Source: Sulfurimonas sp. HSL-1656
GTDB taxonomy: Bacteria > Campylobacterota > Campylobacteria > Campylobacterales > Sulfurimonadaceae
Reading direction: 5' to 3'
Assembly (NCBI RefSeq): GCF_039645585.1
Contig: NZ_CP147915.1
Span: forward strand, 1,612,001 to 1,676,000
Length of the DNA: 64,000 nucleotides
Made by a program: the position numbers and the translations under genes. Below, one piece after another: positions 16,938-25,525 of the stretch (position 1 is its first letter; every line of letters starts with the position of its first letter). Below the pieces are notes generated by a model that was not told the origin of the DNA, did not search any database, and saw only the letters and a program-made list of their open reading frames with translations.

Positions 16938-17934
16938 TTACGACTTCACCCTCCCCGAAGCGCTTATTGCCGTCCACCCGGCGCAGCCCCGTGATCACGC
17001 GCGGCTGCTCGTTTATGACCGCGCGACCGATACCGTCACCCATACGCGCTTCGACAAGATAGAGACCTTCCTGCCTGAAGCGTGCGGCATCATCTTCAAC
17101 GACACCAAGGTCATCAAAGCCCGCCTTTTCGGCAAAAAAGAGAGCGGCGGAAAGGTCGAACTCCTTATCAACCGCCCTCTCGACGCCTACCGGGTCAGCG
17201 TCTATATCCGGGGCAAAATGAAAGCGGGATCCCGTCTGCACTTCGGCCAGGAACTCGAAGCCGTCGTCGAGACGCTCCATGATGACGGCAGCCGTACGGT
17301 CACGTTTGAGCGCGGCGGGGAGAAGCTGCGTTTCGAAGCCCTGCTGCCGATCATCGATATCATCGGGCATATGCCCCTGCCCCCCTACATCCAGCGCGAG
17401 GACAACGACGAGGATGCCGTGGAGTACCAGACGGTCTTTGCGAAAAACGAAGGCGCCGTTGCCGCACCGACAGCCTCCCTGCACTTTACCGACGCACTCT
17501 TCGCCTCGGTCTGTGCGCACCACCCCCACGCCTACGTGACCCTGCACGTCGGCGCCGGGACCTTCAAACCTGTTGAAGCGGAGATTATCACCGACCACCC
17601 GATGCACTCCGAGTACTACGAGATCCCGGACGACGCCAAGGCCCTTATCGACGGCGACCTTCCCCTGCTCTGCGTCGGTACGACCTCTACGCGGACCGTC
17701 GAGTACTATGTCCGCACACACGAGACCGGAGGCGAAGCGAACCTCTTCCTGCACCCCGGCAACCCGCCGCAGCGCGTCAACCACCTGCTGACCAATTTCC
17801 ACCTGCCCAAATCGACCCTGCTGATGCTCGTCGCCTCCTTCGTCGGGCTGGAAAAGACCCACGAACTCTATGCCGAGGCGATCAAGGAGCAGTACCGCTT
17901 CTACAGCTACGGCGACGCGATGCTGATCCTCTAA
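16885..17934 (+). CDS. queA: S-adenosylmethionine:tRNA ribosyltransferase-isomerase
   Basis: QueA makes epoxyqueuosine in tRNA by transferring the ribosyl part of SAM to preQ1. Conserved blocks are SYDFTLPEALIAVHPAQPRDHARLLV, IIFNDTKVIKARL, GAVAAPTASLHFT, HVGAGTF, and NHLLTNFHLPKSTLLMLVASF. The start is uncertain: ATG 16885 (preceded by GAGGAAG; overlaps tatC by 53 bases), ATG 16894, or TTG 16918, which would give an N terminus of the length usual in the family. The tatC-queA overlap implies translational coupling whichever is used. Confidence 0.93.
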   Translation: MRRMTKTRTRPLPLRTSSYDFTLPEALIAVHPAQPRDHARLLVYDRATDTVTHTRFDKIETFLPEACGIIFNDTKVIKARLFGKKESGGKVELLINRPLDAYRVSVYIRGKMKAGSRLHFGQELEAVVETLHDDGSRTVTFERGGEKLRFEALLPIIDIIGHMPLPPYIQREDNDEDAVEYQTVFAKNEGAVAAPTASLHFTDALFASVCAHHPHAYVTLHVGAGTFKPVEAEIITDHPMHSEYYEIPDDAKALIDGDLPLLCVGTTSTRTVEYYVRTHETGGEANLFLHPGNPPQRVNHLLTNFHLPKSTLLMLVASFVGLEKTHELYAEAIKEQYRFYSYGDAMLIL

Positions 17935-17942
17935 GCCCCGCC

Positions 17943-18449
17943 CTACTCCTCGTCATCCTCCATCAGGGCGAATGCCAGCCGTTCCTTGAGCGATGCCAGC
18001 GCCTTCGCCGCACAGGCGGCATCCAGTTTGCCCCCGGGGGCGCCGCTGACACCGACGGCACCGAGCAGGGTATCCCCCGATTTGACCGGCAGGCCGCCTT
18101 CCATCATGATCAGCCCGTCGATGTTGTTCAGTTCGTTGCGGATATCGCTTCGGTTGGCGACGAAGGTCGTCGTATCCGTTCCTGCCATGATCACCGCATT
18201 GGCTTTCTGTTCGGCGATCTGCATCGTGAAACGCGCCGCATAGGTGTCGCGCATCGCCACCTGGACGTTGGCGCTGCGGTCGACCACGACGGCGCTGACC
18301 CAGTATCCCTCCTGACGGCAGGCTTCGACGGTGCGTTTGGCAATCTCGGAGGCAAGCCCCAGGTCCATACGTTCTATCCTGACGACATCGGCGGCGTTCA
18401 GCAGCAGCGGCGTCAGTGTCAATACACCCAAAACAGTTGCAAATTTCAT
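17943..18449 (-). CDS. Exported GlcG/HbpS-like (DUF336) protein
   Basis: A 168-residue protein with a signal peptide (MKFATVLGVLTLTPLLLNA) and one GlcG/HbpS domain: VVVDRSANVQVAMRDTYA, then GLPVKSGDTLLGAVGVSGAPGGKLDAACAAKAL. HbpS relatives bind heme extracellularly; others are of unknown role. The exported form suggests a periplasmic heme- or small-ligand-binding protein. It converges with queA eight bases away, with no visible terminator between them. Confidence 0.85.
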   Translation of the reverse strand: MKFATVLGVLTLTPLLLNAADVVRIERMDLGLASEIAKRTVEACRQEGYWVSAVVVDRSANVQVAMRDTYAARFTMQIAEQKANAVIMAGTDTTTFVANRSDIRNELNNIDGLIMMEGGLPVKSGDTLLGAVGVSGAPGGKLDAACAAKALASLKERLAFALMEDDEE

Positions 18450-18560
18450 AGCGGTTCCTTTGCCTAATCTGCCATCGATTATAGCAGACTCCCCCCCGGG
18501 ACATAGCGGGAGAGTGAAAATGGTAAAATGACGTATACTCCACTATCAAACGGCGATATC

Positions 18561-19100
18561 ATGACGAAACCCCTCGTACCACTCTTATTCGTACTGCTGC
18601 TCACCCTTCTGGACGGCTGCCAGCAAAAAGCACAGCTGCCCCTGCCTACCGTTGAGCATGTGGATCTGGAACGTTACGGGGGACTTTGGCATGAGATTGC
18701 CCGCTATGAAAACCGCTTTGAGGAGGGGTGCGTCGGGGCGACGGCGCGCTATCGCCTCCAGGACGGCCACGTCCGTGTCGTGAACAGCTGTTATGACGAT
18801 GCGGGAAGGCTCAAAGACCAGGCGAAAGGCAAAGCCCATGTGGTCGAAGGCAGCGGCAACGCCAAACTCCGTGTCACGTTCTTCTGGCCCTTTTACGGGG
18901 ATTACTGGATCATCATGCTTGCCGACGACTACCGCTACGCGGTCATCGGCGATCCGGAAAGAAAGTACCTCTGGATTCTGGCACGCGGCACGGTACTCAG
19001 TGACGAAGACCGCGGCATTATCCTCTCAAAACTTCCCGCGTTGGGATACGACCCCTTCAAGCTCTACTGGACAGGGTTCAAGGCGATGTGCAACCACTGA
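18561..19100 (+). CDS. Bacterial lipocalin, lipoprotein (Blc-like)
   Basis: A 179-residue lipocalin with a lipoprotein signal peptide; the lipobox LLDGC puts the lipidated cysteine at residue 20. The lipocalin GxW motif (YGGLWHEIARY) and the second block WIIMLADDYRYAVIGDPERKYLWILAR match Blc-type proteins. Such proteins sit in the outer membrane and bind lipids or lysophospholipids, often under envelope stress. Start at 18561 gives a normal signal-peptide length; an upstream ATG at 18528 would lengthen it. Confidence 0.88.
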   Translation: MTKPLVPLLFVLLLTLLDGCQQKAQLPLPTVEHVDLERYGGLWHEIARYENRFEEGCVGATARYRLQDGHVRVVNSCYDDAGRLKDQAKGKAHVVEGSGNAKLRVTFFWPFYGDYWIIMLADDYRYAVIGDPERKYLWILARGTVLSDEDRGIILSKLPALGYDPFKLYWTGFKAMCNH

Positions 19101-19104
19101 GTAC

Positions 19105-19623
19105 TCAGGTCTCCCGCCGGTCTATGACGATCTCATCAAGTCCCAGACGCGGCGTCATCGTGTGGGATTCTTCCGTATAGCCCAGGGCGAGGACGGCATG
19201 CGGTTCAAGCCCCATGAGCCCGAAATGCTCTTTGGCCCGCTCCGTACTGAACCCTCCCATCGGGTGCACGGCAATACCCCGTTTATACGCTTCAAAGATC
19301 AGAAACGCCATGGCCGTGCCGCTGTCGAAAGCATGCCAGCGGTTCGGTTTCCGGTTGTATGCGAAGGTCTGGGTCGAACAGAGCAGCATCAGCATCGAGG
19401 CGGATGTGGCCCACTCCGCGTTCTTCGTCGAAAGGATCTCCAGGAAATCCTCCTTTTCCCCCAGCACGAAACGCCACGGCTGCTCGTTGAAACAGGAAGG
19501 CGCCGTCATCGCAGCTTCCAGTACCGCACAGAGGTCCTTCTCTCCCAGGGGCTTTTTTACAAACTGTTTAGGGGAGAACCGTTTCAAAAAGAGGTCGTCG
19601 ATACCGTATTCCGTGCTGCGCAT
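19105..19623 (-). CDS. Nitroreductase-family FMN oxidoreductase
   Basis: A 172-residue nitroreductase-fold protein. The RFSPKQF, TAPSCFNEQPWRFVL and GMAFLIFEAYKRGIAVHPMGGF-like segments mark the FMN site. NAD(P)H-dependent reduction of quinones, nitro compounds or flavin-linked substrates is expected, the true substrate unknown. It is one of the short, single-domain members. The start MRSTEYGIDD is preferred because AAAGGAT lies six bases upstream. Confidence 0.85.
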   Translation of the reverse strand: MRSTEYGIDDLFLKRFSPKQFVKKPLGEKDLCAVLEAAMTAPSCFNEQPWRFVLGEKEDFLEILSTKNAEWATSASMLMLLCSTQTFAYNRKPNRWHAFDSGTAMAFLIFEAYKRGIAVHPMGGFSTERAKEHFGLMGLEPHAVLALGYTEESHTMTPRLGLDEIVIDRRET

Positions 19624-19726
19624 CTGCCATCCTTTGGAAAGAAACATCTACACATCATACGCTTATCGCGTTTAAATTTTTCCTTAATGCATCAAAAAAA
19701 CGAGATCCGGATCACCGGCCGGAGGC

Positions 19727-20500
19727 TTAGACAAGAACGCTGATTTTTCCCGCGACCACCGCGATCTTCCCCTCGAGTTCGTAACGGAAAACCTCCTGCG
19801 GATAATCCCGGACGGCGTCCTCGTAACTCGGGGCGGTACGGCAGTAGTCCAGGAAAGCATCGCCGACGCAGCGGGCGGCTTCGCCGTAACCGCTGACAAA
19901 GGCGTCGATATCGTAGATCGCTTCGGCTTTCCCCTCTTTGAGGAGCCGGTTCGTTCCCTCGCTTTCACCGATGCGGTGCGGCAGTACGTAGATCTTCTTT
20001 CCCATACGCAAAGCATGTTCCACGCTGCGCATACTGCCGCTGTTTTCATCGGCCTGGGTGACGATCAGGGCGTCGCCGAGTGCGACGACGATCTCGTTGC
20101 GGACGACAAAACTCCACGGTGTCGCCTGGAAGCCGTCTGCAAAGGGGCTCAGAAGCAGACCGTCATGACCGATCGCATCGAGCAGCGCCCGGTTGGTCGC
20201 CGGGTAGCGGATGTCGATTCCGCTTCCGAGTACGGCGATCGTATTGGAGGCGCCGGCGGCCGCATGGGCGGTCGCATCGATGCCCATGGCACCGCCGCTG
20301 ACGATACAGACGCCCGCCCTGGAGAGTTTGGCCGATAGTTCCGAGGTCATAAAACGGGAGTAGCCGTCGGCGCGGCGGGAACCGACAATGGAGAGTTTGA
20401 CGCGCGACAGCAGTGCAGTGTTGCCGCAGTAATGGAGCTCACCGGGATACTTGCGCATCGCCTCGAGGGCCGGGACTTTCTCGAAGAGAAGCTCACTCAT
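19727..20500 (-). CDS. dprA: DNA-processing protein DprA (short form)
   Basis: A 257-residue DprA, the RecA loader for single-stranded DNA in natural transformation. It consists mainly of the Rossmann-like domain: SIVGSRRADGYSRFMTSELS, VSGGAMGIDATAH, TIAVLGSGIDIRYPATNRAL and the ENSGSMRSVEHALRMGK segment. The N-terminal SAM and C-terminal winged-helix domains of larger DprAs are absent or reduced, as is usual in Campylobacterota. It starts inside the end of the upstream deacetylase gene (eight-base overlap). Natural competence is plausible. Confidence 0.9.
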   Translation of the reverse strand: MSELLFEKVPALEAMRKYPGELHYCGNTALLSRVKLSIVGSRRADGYSRFMTSELSAKLSRAGVCIVSGGAMGIDATAHAAAGASNTIAVLGSGIDIRYPATNRALLDAIGHDGLLLSPFADGFQATPWSFVVRNEIVVALGDALIVTQADENSGSMRSVEHALRMGKKIYVLPHRIGESEGTNRLLKEGKAEAIYDIDAFVSGYGEAARCVGDAFLDYCRTAPSYEDAVRDYPQEVFRYELEGKIAVVAGKISVLV

Positions 20501-21482
20501 GGTTTTCATACGCTGCAAGCGTATCGATACGCACCAGTTTGACCGACTCCAGTACATCCTTCGATTCGGCAAGTCCCTGGAGCGTCTGCTTGTGCGGGTG
20601 GCCTATGACCACGACCGATCCGTACTTTTTGGCGATCTTCACCGCGCGGCGCACCTGTTTTTTCACCGCCTCGACATCGGGATCGTGATCCAGGAAAACA
20701 TCGCGGCTTATGTAGGGACGGTGCAGTGTTTTCATCAGGGCCGGTACCGCCGTTTTACCGGTGGTACGGCTGTCGACAAAGGTGATCCCCTCGCGGTCGA
20801 GTGCGTAAAGCAACTTCTCCATCGCATCACGGTCGGCGGTAAACTTACTTCCCGTATGGTTGTTGACGAAAGCGACTTTCGGGAAAAGGTTCTTGATCTG
20901 GCGGATGCGCTCCTCGATCACAGCCTCGTCATCCCCGACATGCAGTGTCAAAGGCTCTTCGGCCGCAAAAGAGACCGCTTCCATCGGAAGGTGGACCATG
21001 TAGTAGGATTGCTTGGCCGCCAGCGCAGCCGAATCGGGGTGGCGCTTGGAAGGGGGGAGGAAGGACATCGTCACCGGCAGGTTCAATGCTTTGATATTGC
21101 GGACGTCATGGGCAAAGGAGACGTCATCGAAAATGATGGCCATCATCGGTTTCGTCCCCGCGTCAGGCTCGACTTTTTCGGCCCGTACCACCGGTTTCGG
21201 CGGTACTTTTTCATACTCATGGCTGGCCGTTCTCGCTTTCGCCTTTTTAAGTGCCTTTTGCAGTTCGGCACTGTGTTGGCGCTCTGTCAACAGCGCACCG
21301 CGATGCTCCTGTTTCCCTTGCTGATAACCGAAAAAATAGCCCCCCGCCGCCAGGATAAATGCGATAAGCAGGAAAATGAGTCCTTTGAGCAGCGCATAAA
21401 GAAAAGCGCTTTTTCTGCCCTTCGTCCTTGCCCTGCCCGTGGTGCGTTTCCTGGGTGCACTTTTCTTCCGCTGCTGCGCCAT
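20493..21482 (-). CDS. Divergent polysaccharide deacetylase family protein (YibQ-like)
   Basis: A 329-residue membrane-anchored protein: basic cytoplasmic N terminus (residues 1-25), one membrane helix (about 28-50), a linker, then a NodB-fold domain of the divergent type (DUF610). Key blocks are MAIIFDDVSFAHDVRNIKAL with the metal Asp, MVHLPMEA, VNNHTGSKFT and ISRDVFLDHD. The family is often next to murein hydrolase activators or in Campylobacterota beside dprA, as here. The substrate is unproven; a cell-envelope role is likely. Confidence 0.88.
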   Translation of the reverse strand: MAQQRKKSAPRKRTTGRARTKGRKSAFLYALLKGLIFLLIAFILAAGGYFFGYQQGKQEHRGALLTERQHSAELQKALKKAKARTASHEYEKVPPKPVVRAEKVEPDAGTKPMMAIIFDDVSFAHDVRNIKALNLPVTMSFLPPSKRHPDSAALAAKQSYYMVHLPMEAVSFAAEEPLTLHVGDDEAVIEERIRQIKNLFPKVAFVNNHTGSKFTADRDAMEKLLYALDREGITFVDSRTTGKTAVPALMKTLHRPYISRDVFLDHDPDVEAVKKQVRRAVKIAKKYGSVVVIGHPHKQTLQGLAESKDVLESVKLVRIDTLAAYENHE

Positions 21483-21574
21483 TCCGATCCCTCATGATTC
21501 TAATCGGCACATTGTAATCGGAATCGGATAACAGGGCGGTTAACAGGGCATTATGCCATCCGTTCGGGCTTCGT

Positions 21575-21787
21575 TCACTCCTCTTTGCGGCCGATCTGGA
21601 TATCCTGACCGTCCCACTTCGTGTGCAGCCGGAACTCCTCAGCCAGCTCCCTGATGCGCATCACCTCCAGTACCCCCTGAGGGTCCATGGAGATCGCTTT
21701 GAGCACAATCGTCCCCGCGCTTGGTTCTTGAAGCGCATGATAATGCCAGTTGATCGTCGACAGCTTTGCATACAGTTCTTGTATCAT
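21575..21787 (-). CDS. Small protein of unknown function
   Basis: A 70-residue open frame beginning MIQELYAKLSTINWHYHAL. It is supported by a good ribosome site (AAAGGGG five bases before ATG) and by amino-acid use like real proteins here. It seems to be a small alpha/beta protein, with no motif I recognise. It stands alone: the next upstream gene is divergent (the antiporter). A GTG two codons earlier is a possible alternative start. Confidence 0.55.
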   Translation of the reverse strand: MIQELYAKLSTINWHYHALQEPSAGTIVLKAISMDPQGVLEVMRIRELAEEFRLHTKWDGQDIQIGRKEE

Positions 21788-22001
21788 CTGCACCCCTTTC
21801 TCATTTCATATCTATAGTGCATTATAGTTCTATTTGATTAATACATCAAATTATTTTGCAACTAATACTCACCAAAGATATTTTCTTTTAGACTAGTGTT
21901 CCTTTTTTTTACATCTTATTCCACACCATCACCCGAATTAATGCTCCATTTTTATGCATCGCATCCGGAAATATAAAACAAATCCGGCCTATACTTTCAG
22001 C

Positions 22002-23606
22002 ATGGATCAATTACTTTTGGCTATTTTTCTGACCCTCGCCATCGCCGCGGTGCTGAGTATCCTGCTCAAACGTCTCGGCATCTCGCACCTTATCGGCTAC
22101 ATCCTCACGGGGACGATCATCAGCTACCTTTTCGGTTTCAACGGCCTGAGTATTCTCACCCTCGACGTCATCGGCGAATTCGGGATCGTCTTTTTGATGT
22201 TCACCATCGGTCTGGAGCTGAGCCTTGGACGGATCCGGAGTATGAAAGAGATTCTGCTGACAAACGGTCTGCTACAGGTGGGGCTCAGCGTCGTCGTCAT
22301 TTTTGCCCTCGCCTACTTCATCTTCGCGCTGGACTATAAAACAGCGCTTATCGTCGCCCTGGCCTTCTCACTCTCATCGACCGCCATCGTGCTTACCTAT
22401 CTGAAACAGTCCAAGGATATCCTGACCCCTTACGGGCAGATCTCGATGGGGATCCTCATCTTCCAGGACCTCGCCGTGATCCCGATCCTGCTGCTGATCA
22501 GTTTTCTCTCCAACCATGACCTCTCCATCGGCGAGGTGCTTCTCAAAACCGCTTTTTCGGCGGCCGTCGTCATCGCCTTTATGTTCACGGTCGGGGCGAA
22601 GAGCGTCAATGCCCTCCTGAAGTTTTCGGCGCGGACGGAACTGGACGAACTCTTTCTCGGCGCCGTTTTCGCCATTGTCATCGGCACCTCCCTGCTCGCC
22701 CACGGCATGGGCTTTACCTACTCGCTTGGGGCATTCATCGCCGGGATGATCATCGCCGACACCGATTACAGCGTCAAAGTCGAATCGGACATCGCCAGTT
22801 ACCGCGACCTGCTGCTGGGGATCTTTTTTTTCGGGGTCGGAACGAAAATAGACCTGCTCTATTTCCTGCAGCATATCCACCTCATCCTCTTTGTCTTCGT
22901 CCTGGCAATGCTTTTCAAAGCCGCTGTCATCTACGCCATCATCCGCCGCAACAACGATAAGAACACCTCGGCCAAAAGTGCTCTGGCACTGGCCCAGATC
23001 GGTGAGTTCTCCTTTGCCGTCTTTGCCCTGGCCGGCACCGAGGGGCTCATCAGCAGCGAAGCCGCCAGCTTCCTCATCCTCGTGAGCGTCATCTCCATGA
23101 TCCTCACCCCCCTCGTCGTCAACAACATCTACAAACTCTCCTCCTACTTTGAAAAAGAGTTTTACGAATCCGACGTCATCACCCCCATCGGGCGCAGCGG
23201 TCACATCGTCGTCGCCGGCTTTTCGACCCTGGGTAAGATCGTCTGCGCGGACCTCCACGCCAAAGAGGTCTCTTTTATCGTCATCACCGACAACCTCAAA
23301 CAGGTCCTGCATGCGCGCAAACTCGGTTACATGGCCTACTTCGGCCACCTCAACAAACGCCCGGTACTCGAATCGCTGAATGTGGACAGCGCCAAAGCCG
23401 TCATCCTGACGGTCAACAGCGAACACAACAAGCGTCTCATCGGCGAGGCCGTCCGTGCCTTCACCAACTATCCCGACATCATTATGAAGATCGACACCCC
23501 TTTGGAACGGCGCCAACTCCGCAGCATTGAGGGTGCCCATTTCATCGATGCCAGTTTTGAGGTCTCCAGCCTCCTCGTCGAACAGGCGACCGCCGCCAAA
23601 ACGTAA
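22002..23606 (+). CDS. CPA2-family cation/proton antiporter with TrkA-N domain (Kef-like)
   Basis: A 534-residue protein with about 12 membrane helices (residues 1-385) of the CPA2 exchanger fold; the central FQDLAVIPILLLIS and AFSLSSTAIVL segments carry the family residues. A cytosolic Rossmann TrkA-N domain (GHIVVAGFSTLGKIVC from about 402) follows and would gate transport by binding nucleotide. K+/H+ or Na+/H+ exchange is expected; glutathione gating as in KefB/C is not implied. Start at MDQLLLAIF is preferred over an ATG 48 bases upstream, because the extra residues are polar. Confidence 0.88.
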   Translation: MDQLLLAIFLTLAIAAVLSILLKRLGISHLIGYILTGTIISYLFGFNGLSILTLDVIGEFGIVFLMFTIGLELSLGRIRSMKEILLTNGLLQVGLSVVVIFALAYFIFALDYKTALIVALAFSLSSTAIVLTYLKQSKDILTPYGQISMGILIFQDLAVIPILLLISFLSNHDLSIGEVLLKTAFSAAVVIAFMFTVGAKSVNALLKFSARTELDELFLGAVFAIVIGTSLLAHGMGFTYSLGAFIAGMIIADTDYSVKVESDIASYRDLLLGIFFFGVGTKIDLLYFLQHIHLILFVFVLAMLFKAAVIYAIIRRNNDKNTSAKSALALAQIGEFSFAVFALAGTEGLISSEAASFLILVSVISMILTPLVVNNIYKLSSYFEKEFYESDVITPIGRSGHIVVAGFSTLGKIVCADLHAKEVSFIVITDNLKQVLHARKLGYMAYFGHLNKRPVLESLNVDSAKAVILTVNSEHNKRLIGEAVRAFTNYPDIIMKIDTPLERRQLRSIEGAHFIDASFEVSSLLVEQATAAKT

Positions 23607-23617
23607 AGGAGTCTTCT

Positions 23618-24391
23618 ATGCAGACAACCGCTCCGGCAACAACGATCGACGACGTCCTCGAACGTCTGCGTCAAATCATCCGGCACGCCGAAGCCACCGG
23701 GAACACCATGGGATATTTCGCCGCGCTCTACCACCGCGTGACGGCGGAAGTCAAACACAAAATCGCGGAGGGCTATTTTGACGACGGTGCGCGGATGGCG
23801 CGTCTGGACGTCTGTTTCGCGAACCGCTACCTGGAAGCATACGACGCCTACCGGGAGGGCCGGCCGGTCACCCGGGCGTGGCAGTACGCCTTTGACGCCG
23901 CCGGTACGAAACGCTACATCGTTTTGCAGCACCTCTTCCTCGGGATGAACGCCCACATCAATCTCGATCTCGGCATCGCCGCCGCCGAAACCGCGCCCGG
24001 GGAAGCCATCGCCTCGCTCGAAAACGATTTCAAAAAGATCAATACCATTCTGACGGGCATGATCGACGAGGTGCAGAGGCAGCTGGCAGCCATCTGGCCC
24101 CTGCTTCACCTGCTCGACCGCCTGGCCCTCCGTACCGATGAGAAACTGGCCGCCTTCAGTATGGGAAAGGCCCGGGATGCCGCCTGGCACAACGCCCTTG
24201 AGCTCTCCCGCATGAATGGGACGGCCGCGGCTGCGTCTATCGATGCCCTCGATGCAAAGGTGATCGACTACGCCGAACTCGTCGCCCGCCCCGGCCCCCT
24301 CGCCACAACGCTGTTCCTGCTTGTCCGGCTGGGCGAACGCGGCAGCGTCACGCGGAAAATCACCATCCTCGATTCGGCAAACACTCTTTGA
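23618..24391 (+). CDS. DUF5995 family protein
   Basis: A 257-residue all-helical protein. Blocks such as MGYFAALYHRVTAEVK, MARLDVCFANRYLEAY and QHLFLGMNAHINLDLGIA (with a His/Asn/Asp cluster that could bind a metal) match what I know as DUF5995, a family of unknown function mostly reported from actinobacteria and Bacteroidota. It starts 11 bases after the antiporter stop with AAAGGAG, so the two are likely co-transcribed. The phzF promoter overlaps its last codons. Confidence 0.72.
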   Translation: MQTTAPATTIDDVLERLRQIIRHAEATGNTMGYFAALYHRVTAEVKHKIAEGYFDDGARMARLDVCFANRYLEAYDAYREGRPVTRAWQYAFDAAGTKRYIVLQHLFLGMNAHINLDLGIAAAETAPGEAIASLENDFKKINTILTGMIDEVQRQLAAIWPLLHLLDRLALRTDEKLAAFSMGKARDAAWHNALELSRMNGTAAAASIDALDAKVIDYAELVARPGPLATTLFLLVRLGERGSVTRKITILDSANTL

Positions 24392-24416
24392 CAAGCGCTT
24401 CCGTTCGTCTTATAAT
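24388..24416 (+). promoter_or_regulatory. Consensus sigma-70 promoter for phzF-like gene
   Basis: TTGACA (24388-24393), exactly 17 bases, then TATAAT (24411-24416): both hexamers and spacing are perfect consensus. The -35 box overlaps the TGA stop codon of the preceding gene. It should fire strongly unless repressed. Confidence 0.85.
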
Positions 24417-24448
24417 CATGCAGACCACATGCCAAAAGGAATGAGCGC

Positions 24449-25228
24449 GTGACCATCCCCCTGTACCAGATCGATGCTTTTTCCGCCCATATCTTTGCGG
24501 GCAACCCCGCCGCCGTCTGCCCCCTTGAAACATGGCTCGACGATGCGACGATGCAGCAGATCGCAGCCGAGAACAACCTTGCTGAAACGGCTTTTTTCGT
24601 CCGGGAACCTGGGGGATACCGTATCCGATGGTTTACGCCGACGACGGAAGTGGATCTTTGCGGACACGCGACGCTCGCCAGCGCTCACGTGCTTTTTGAA
24701 CACCTCGGATACAAAGGGGGGAAGCTTACTTTCGATTCGCGCAGCGGTCCGCTGCATGTCACACGGACCGATTCGATGCTCTCCCTGGATTTCCCTTCCG
24801 AACCACCCCTCGCCGTTCCCGTACCGCCTGAGATCGTCAAGGCGTTCGGCAAGCCGCCGGTCGAAGTCCTCAAAGCCAGCGACTATATCGTCGTCTTTCC
24901 CGACGGGGAGGATCTAAGCGCACTCTCCCCCGACCTTGATGCGCTCCGCGCCCTGGACCTGCGCGGGGTCTGCATTACGGCGCGCCATGACCGCTATGAC
25001 TTCGTCAGCCGCTTCTTTGCGCCAAACTTCGGCATCGACGAAGATCCCGTCACGGGTTCCGTCCATACCCAACTGACCCCCTATTGGGCCAAACGGCTTG
25101 GCAAAAAAAGACTCTTCGCCAAGCAGGTCTCGCCCCGAGGCGGAGAACTGCGATGCGAGCTGGCCGGTACGAGGGTGATCATTTCCGGGAATGCAACAAC
25201 CTTCCTCGTGGGCAAGATTCATCTCTGA
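24449..25228 (+). CDS. PhzF-family isomerase/epimerase-like protein
   Basis: A 259-residue protein with the duplicated PhzF fold: YQIDAFSAHIFAGNPAAVCPL, NNLAETAFFV with the conserved catalytic Glu, RWFTPTTEVDLCGHATLASAHVLFE and RFFAPNFGIDEDPVTGSVH. No other phenazine genes are near, so the name should not be read as phenazine synthesis; most PhzF homologues (like YddE) have unknown substrates. GTG is the start: the only nearby ATG (24441) hits a stop after three codons. AAAAGGA precedes it. Confidence 0.88.
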   Translation: MTIPLYQIDAFSAHIFAGNPAAVCPLETWLDDATMQQIAAENNLAETAFFVREPGGYRIRWFTPTTEVDLCGHATLASAHVLFEHLGYKGGKLTFDSRSGPLHVTRTDSMLSLDFPSEPPLAVPVPPEIVKAFGKPPVEVLKASDYIVVFPDGEDLSALSPDLDALRALDLRGVCITARHDRYDFVSRFFAPNFGIDEDPVTGSVHTQLTPYWAKRLGKKRLFAKQVSPRGGELRCELAGTRVIISGNATTFLVGKIHL

Positions 25229-25301
25229 CGGGCATGTTGCCATTTTGCCCTGGAAACGCAGCTGACAGCCCTTATGCTACACAGCACTCGCAGATTTCAT
25301 G

Positions 25302-25307
25302 TATAAT
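25302..25307 (+). promoter_or_regulatory. -10 element of the leucine-attenuated leuA operon
   Basis: TATAAT within ATGTATAATGGC, 30 bases before the leader-peptide ATG. No convincing -35 hexamer is visible at 16-18 bases upstream, so an activator or a weak -35 is likely. Confidence 0.6.
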
Positions 25308-25336
25308 GGCATTCATATACAACAAAGGAGAAGACT

Positions 25337-25429
25337 ATGAACTGTAGTTTCGGCCGCTATCGGCACGCATCACCATCCCACACAGCGATGAACCGCACCC
25401 TTCTCCTACGCCTACTTCTTTCTCTATAA
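25337..25429 (+). CDS. Leucine attenuator leader peptide (LeuL-like)
   Basis: A 30-codon open frame with a strong Shine-Dalgarno (AAAGGAG, six bases before ATG). The last ten codons encode TLLLRLLLSL: seven leucines, all CTT, CTC or CTA, and none the CTG that dominates surrounding genes. Ribosomes short of charged leucyl-tRNA would stall here. It ends 29 bases before the terminator hairpin and about 100 bases before a 2-isopropylmalate synthase gene, exactly the arrangement of a leucine leader. An internal ATG (25388) would give a 13-residue version. The first half (MNCSFGRYRHASPSHTA) carries no leucine. Confidence 0.85.
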   Translation: MNCSFGRYRHASPSHTAMNRTLLLRLLLSL

Positions 25430-25458
25430 ACACCCTCTTTTATTTTTGATTTCTGTTT

Positions 25459-25500
25459 TGCCTTCCAGGGCGGCGCACGCCCGTATGTAGGCATTTTTTT
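25459..25500 (+). terminator. Attenuator terminator upstream of leuA fusion
   Basis: A two-part stem: TGCCT (25459-25463) pairs with AGGCA (25489-25493), and inside it GGGCG (25468-25472) pairs with CGCCC (25478-25482) around a five-base loop. Seven T residues follow directly. It lies between the leader peptide and the leuA start, so it would stop transcription when leucine is plentiful. I could not identify a strong alternative antiterminator by eye. Confidence 0.85.
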
Positions 25501-25525
25501 CGTTTTTATTGTCAAGGAAAATGCT

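Noticed and set aside
24449-25228. Phenazine biosynthesis from the PhzF-family gene.
   Set aside because: No other phz genes are present and most PhzF homologues are not phenazine enzymes.
25337-25429. Reading the small leucine-rich frame as a small membrane protein or type I toxin.
   Set aside because: Its position between a -10 element and a terminator in front of leuA, and its clustered leucine codons, fit an attenuator leader much better.
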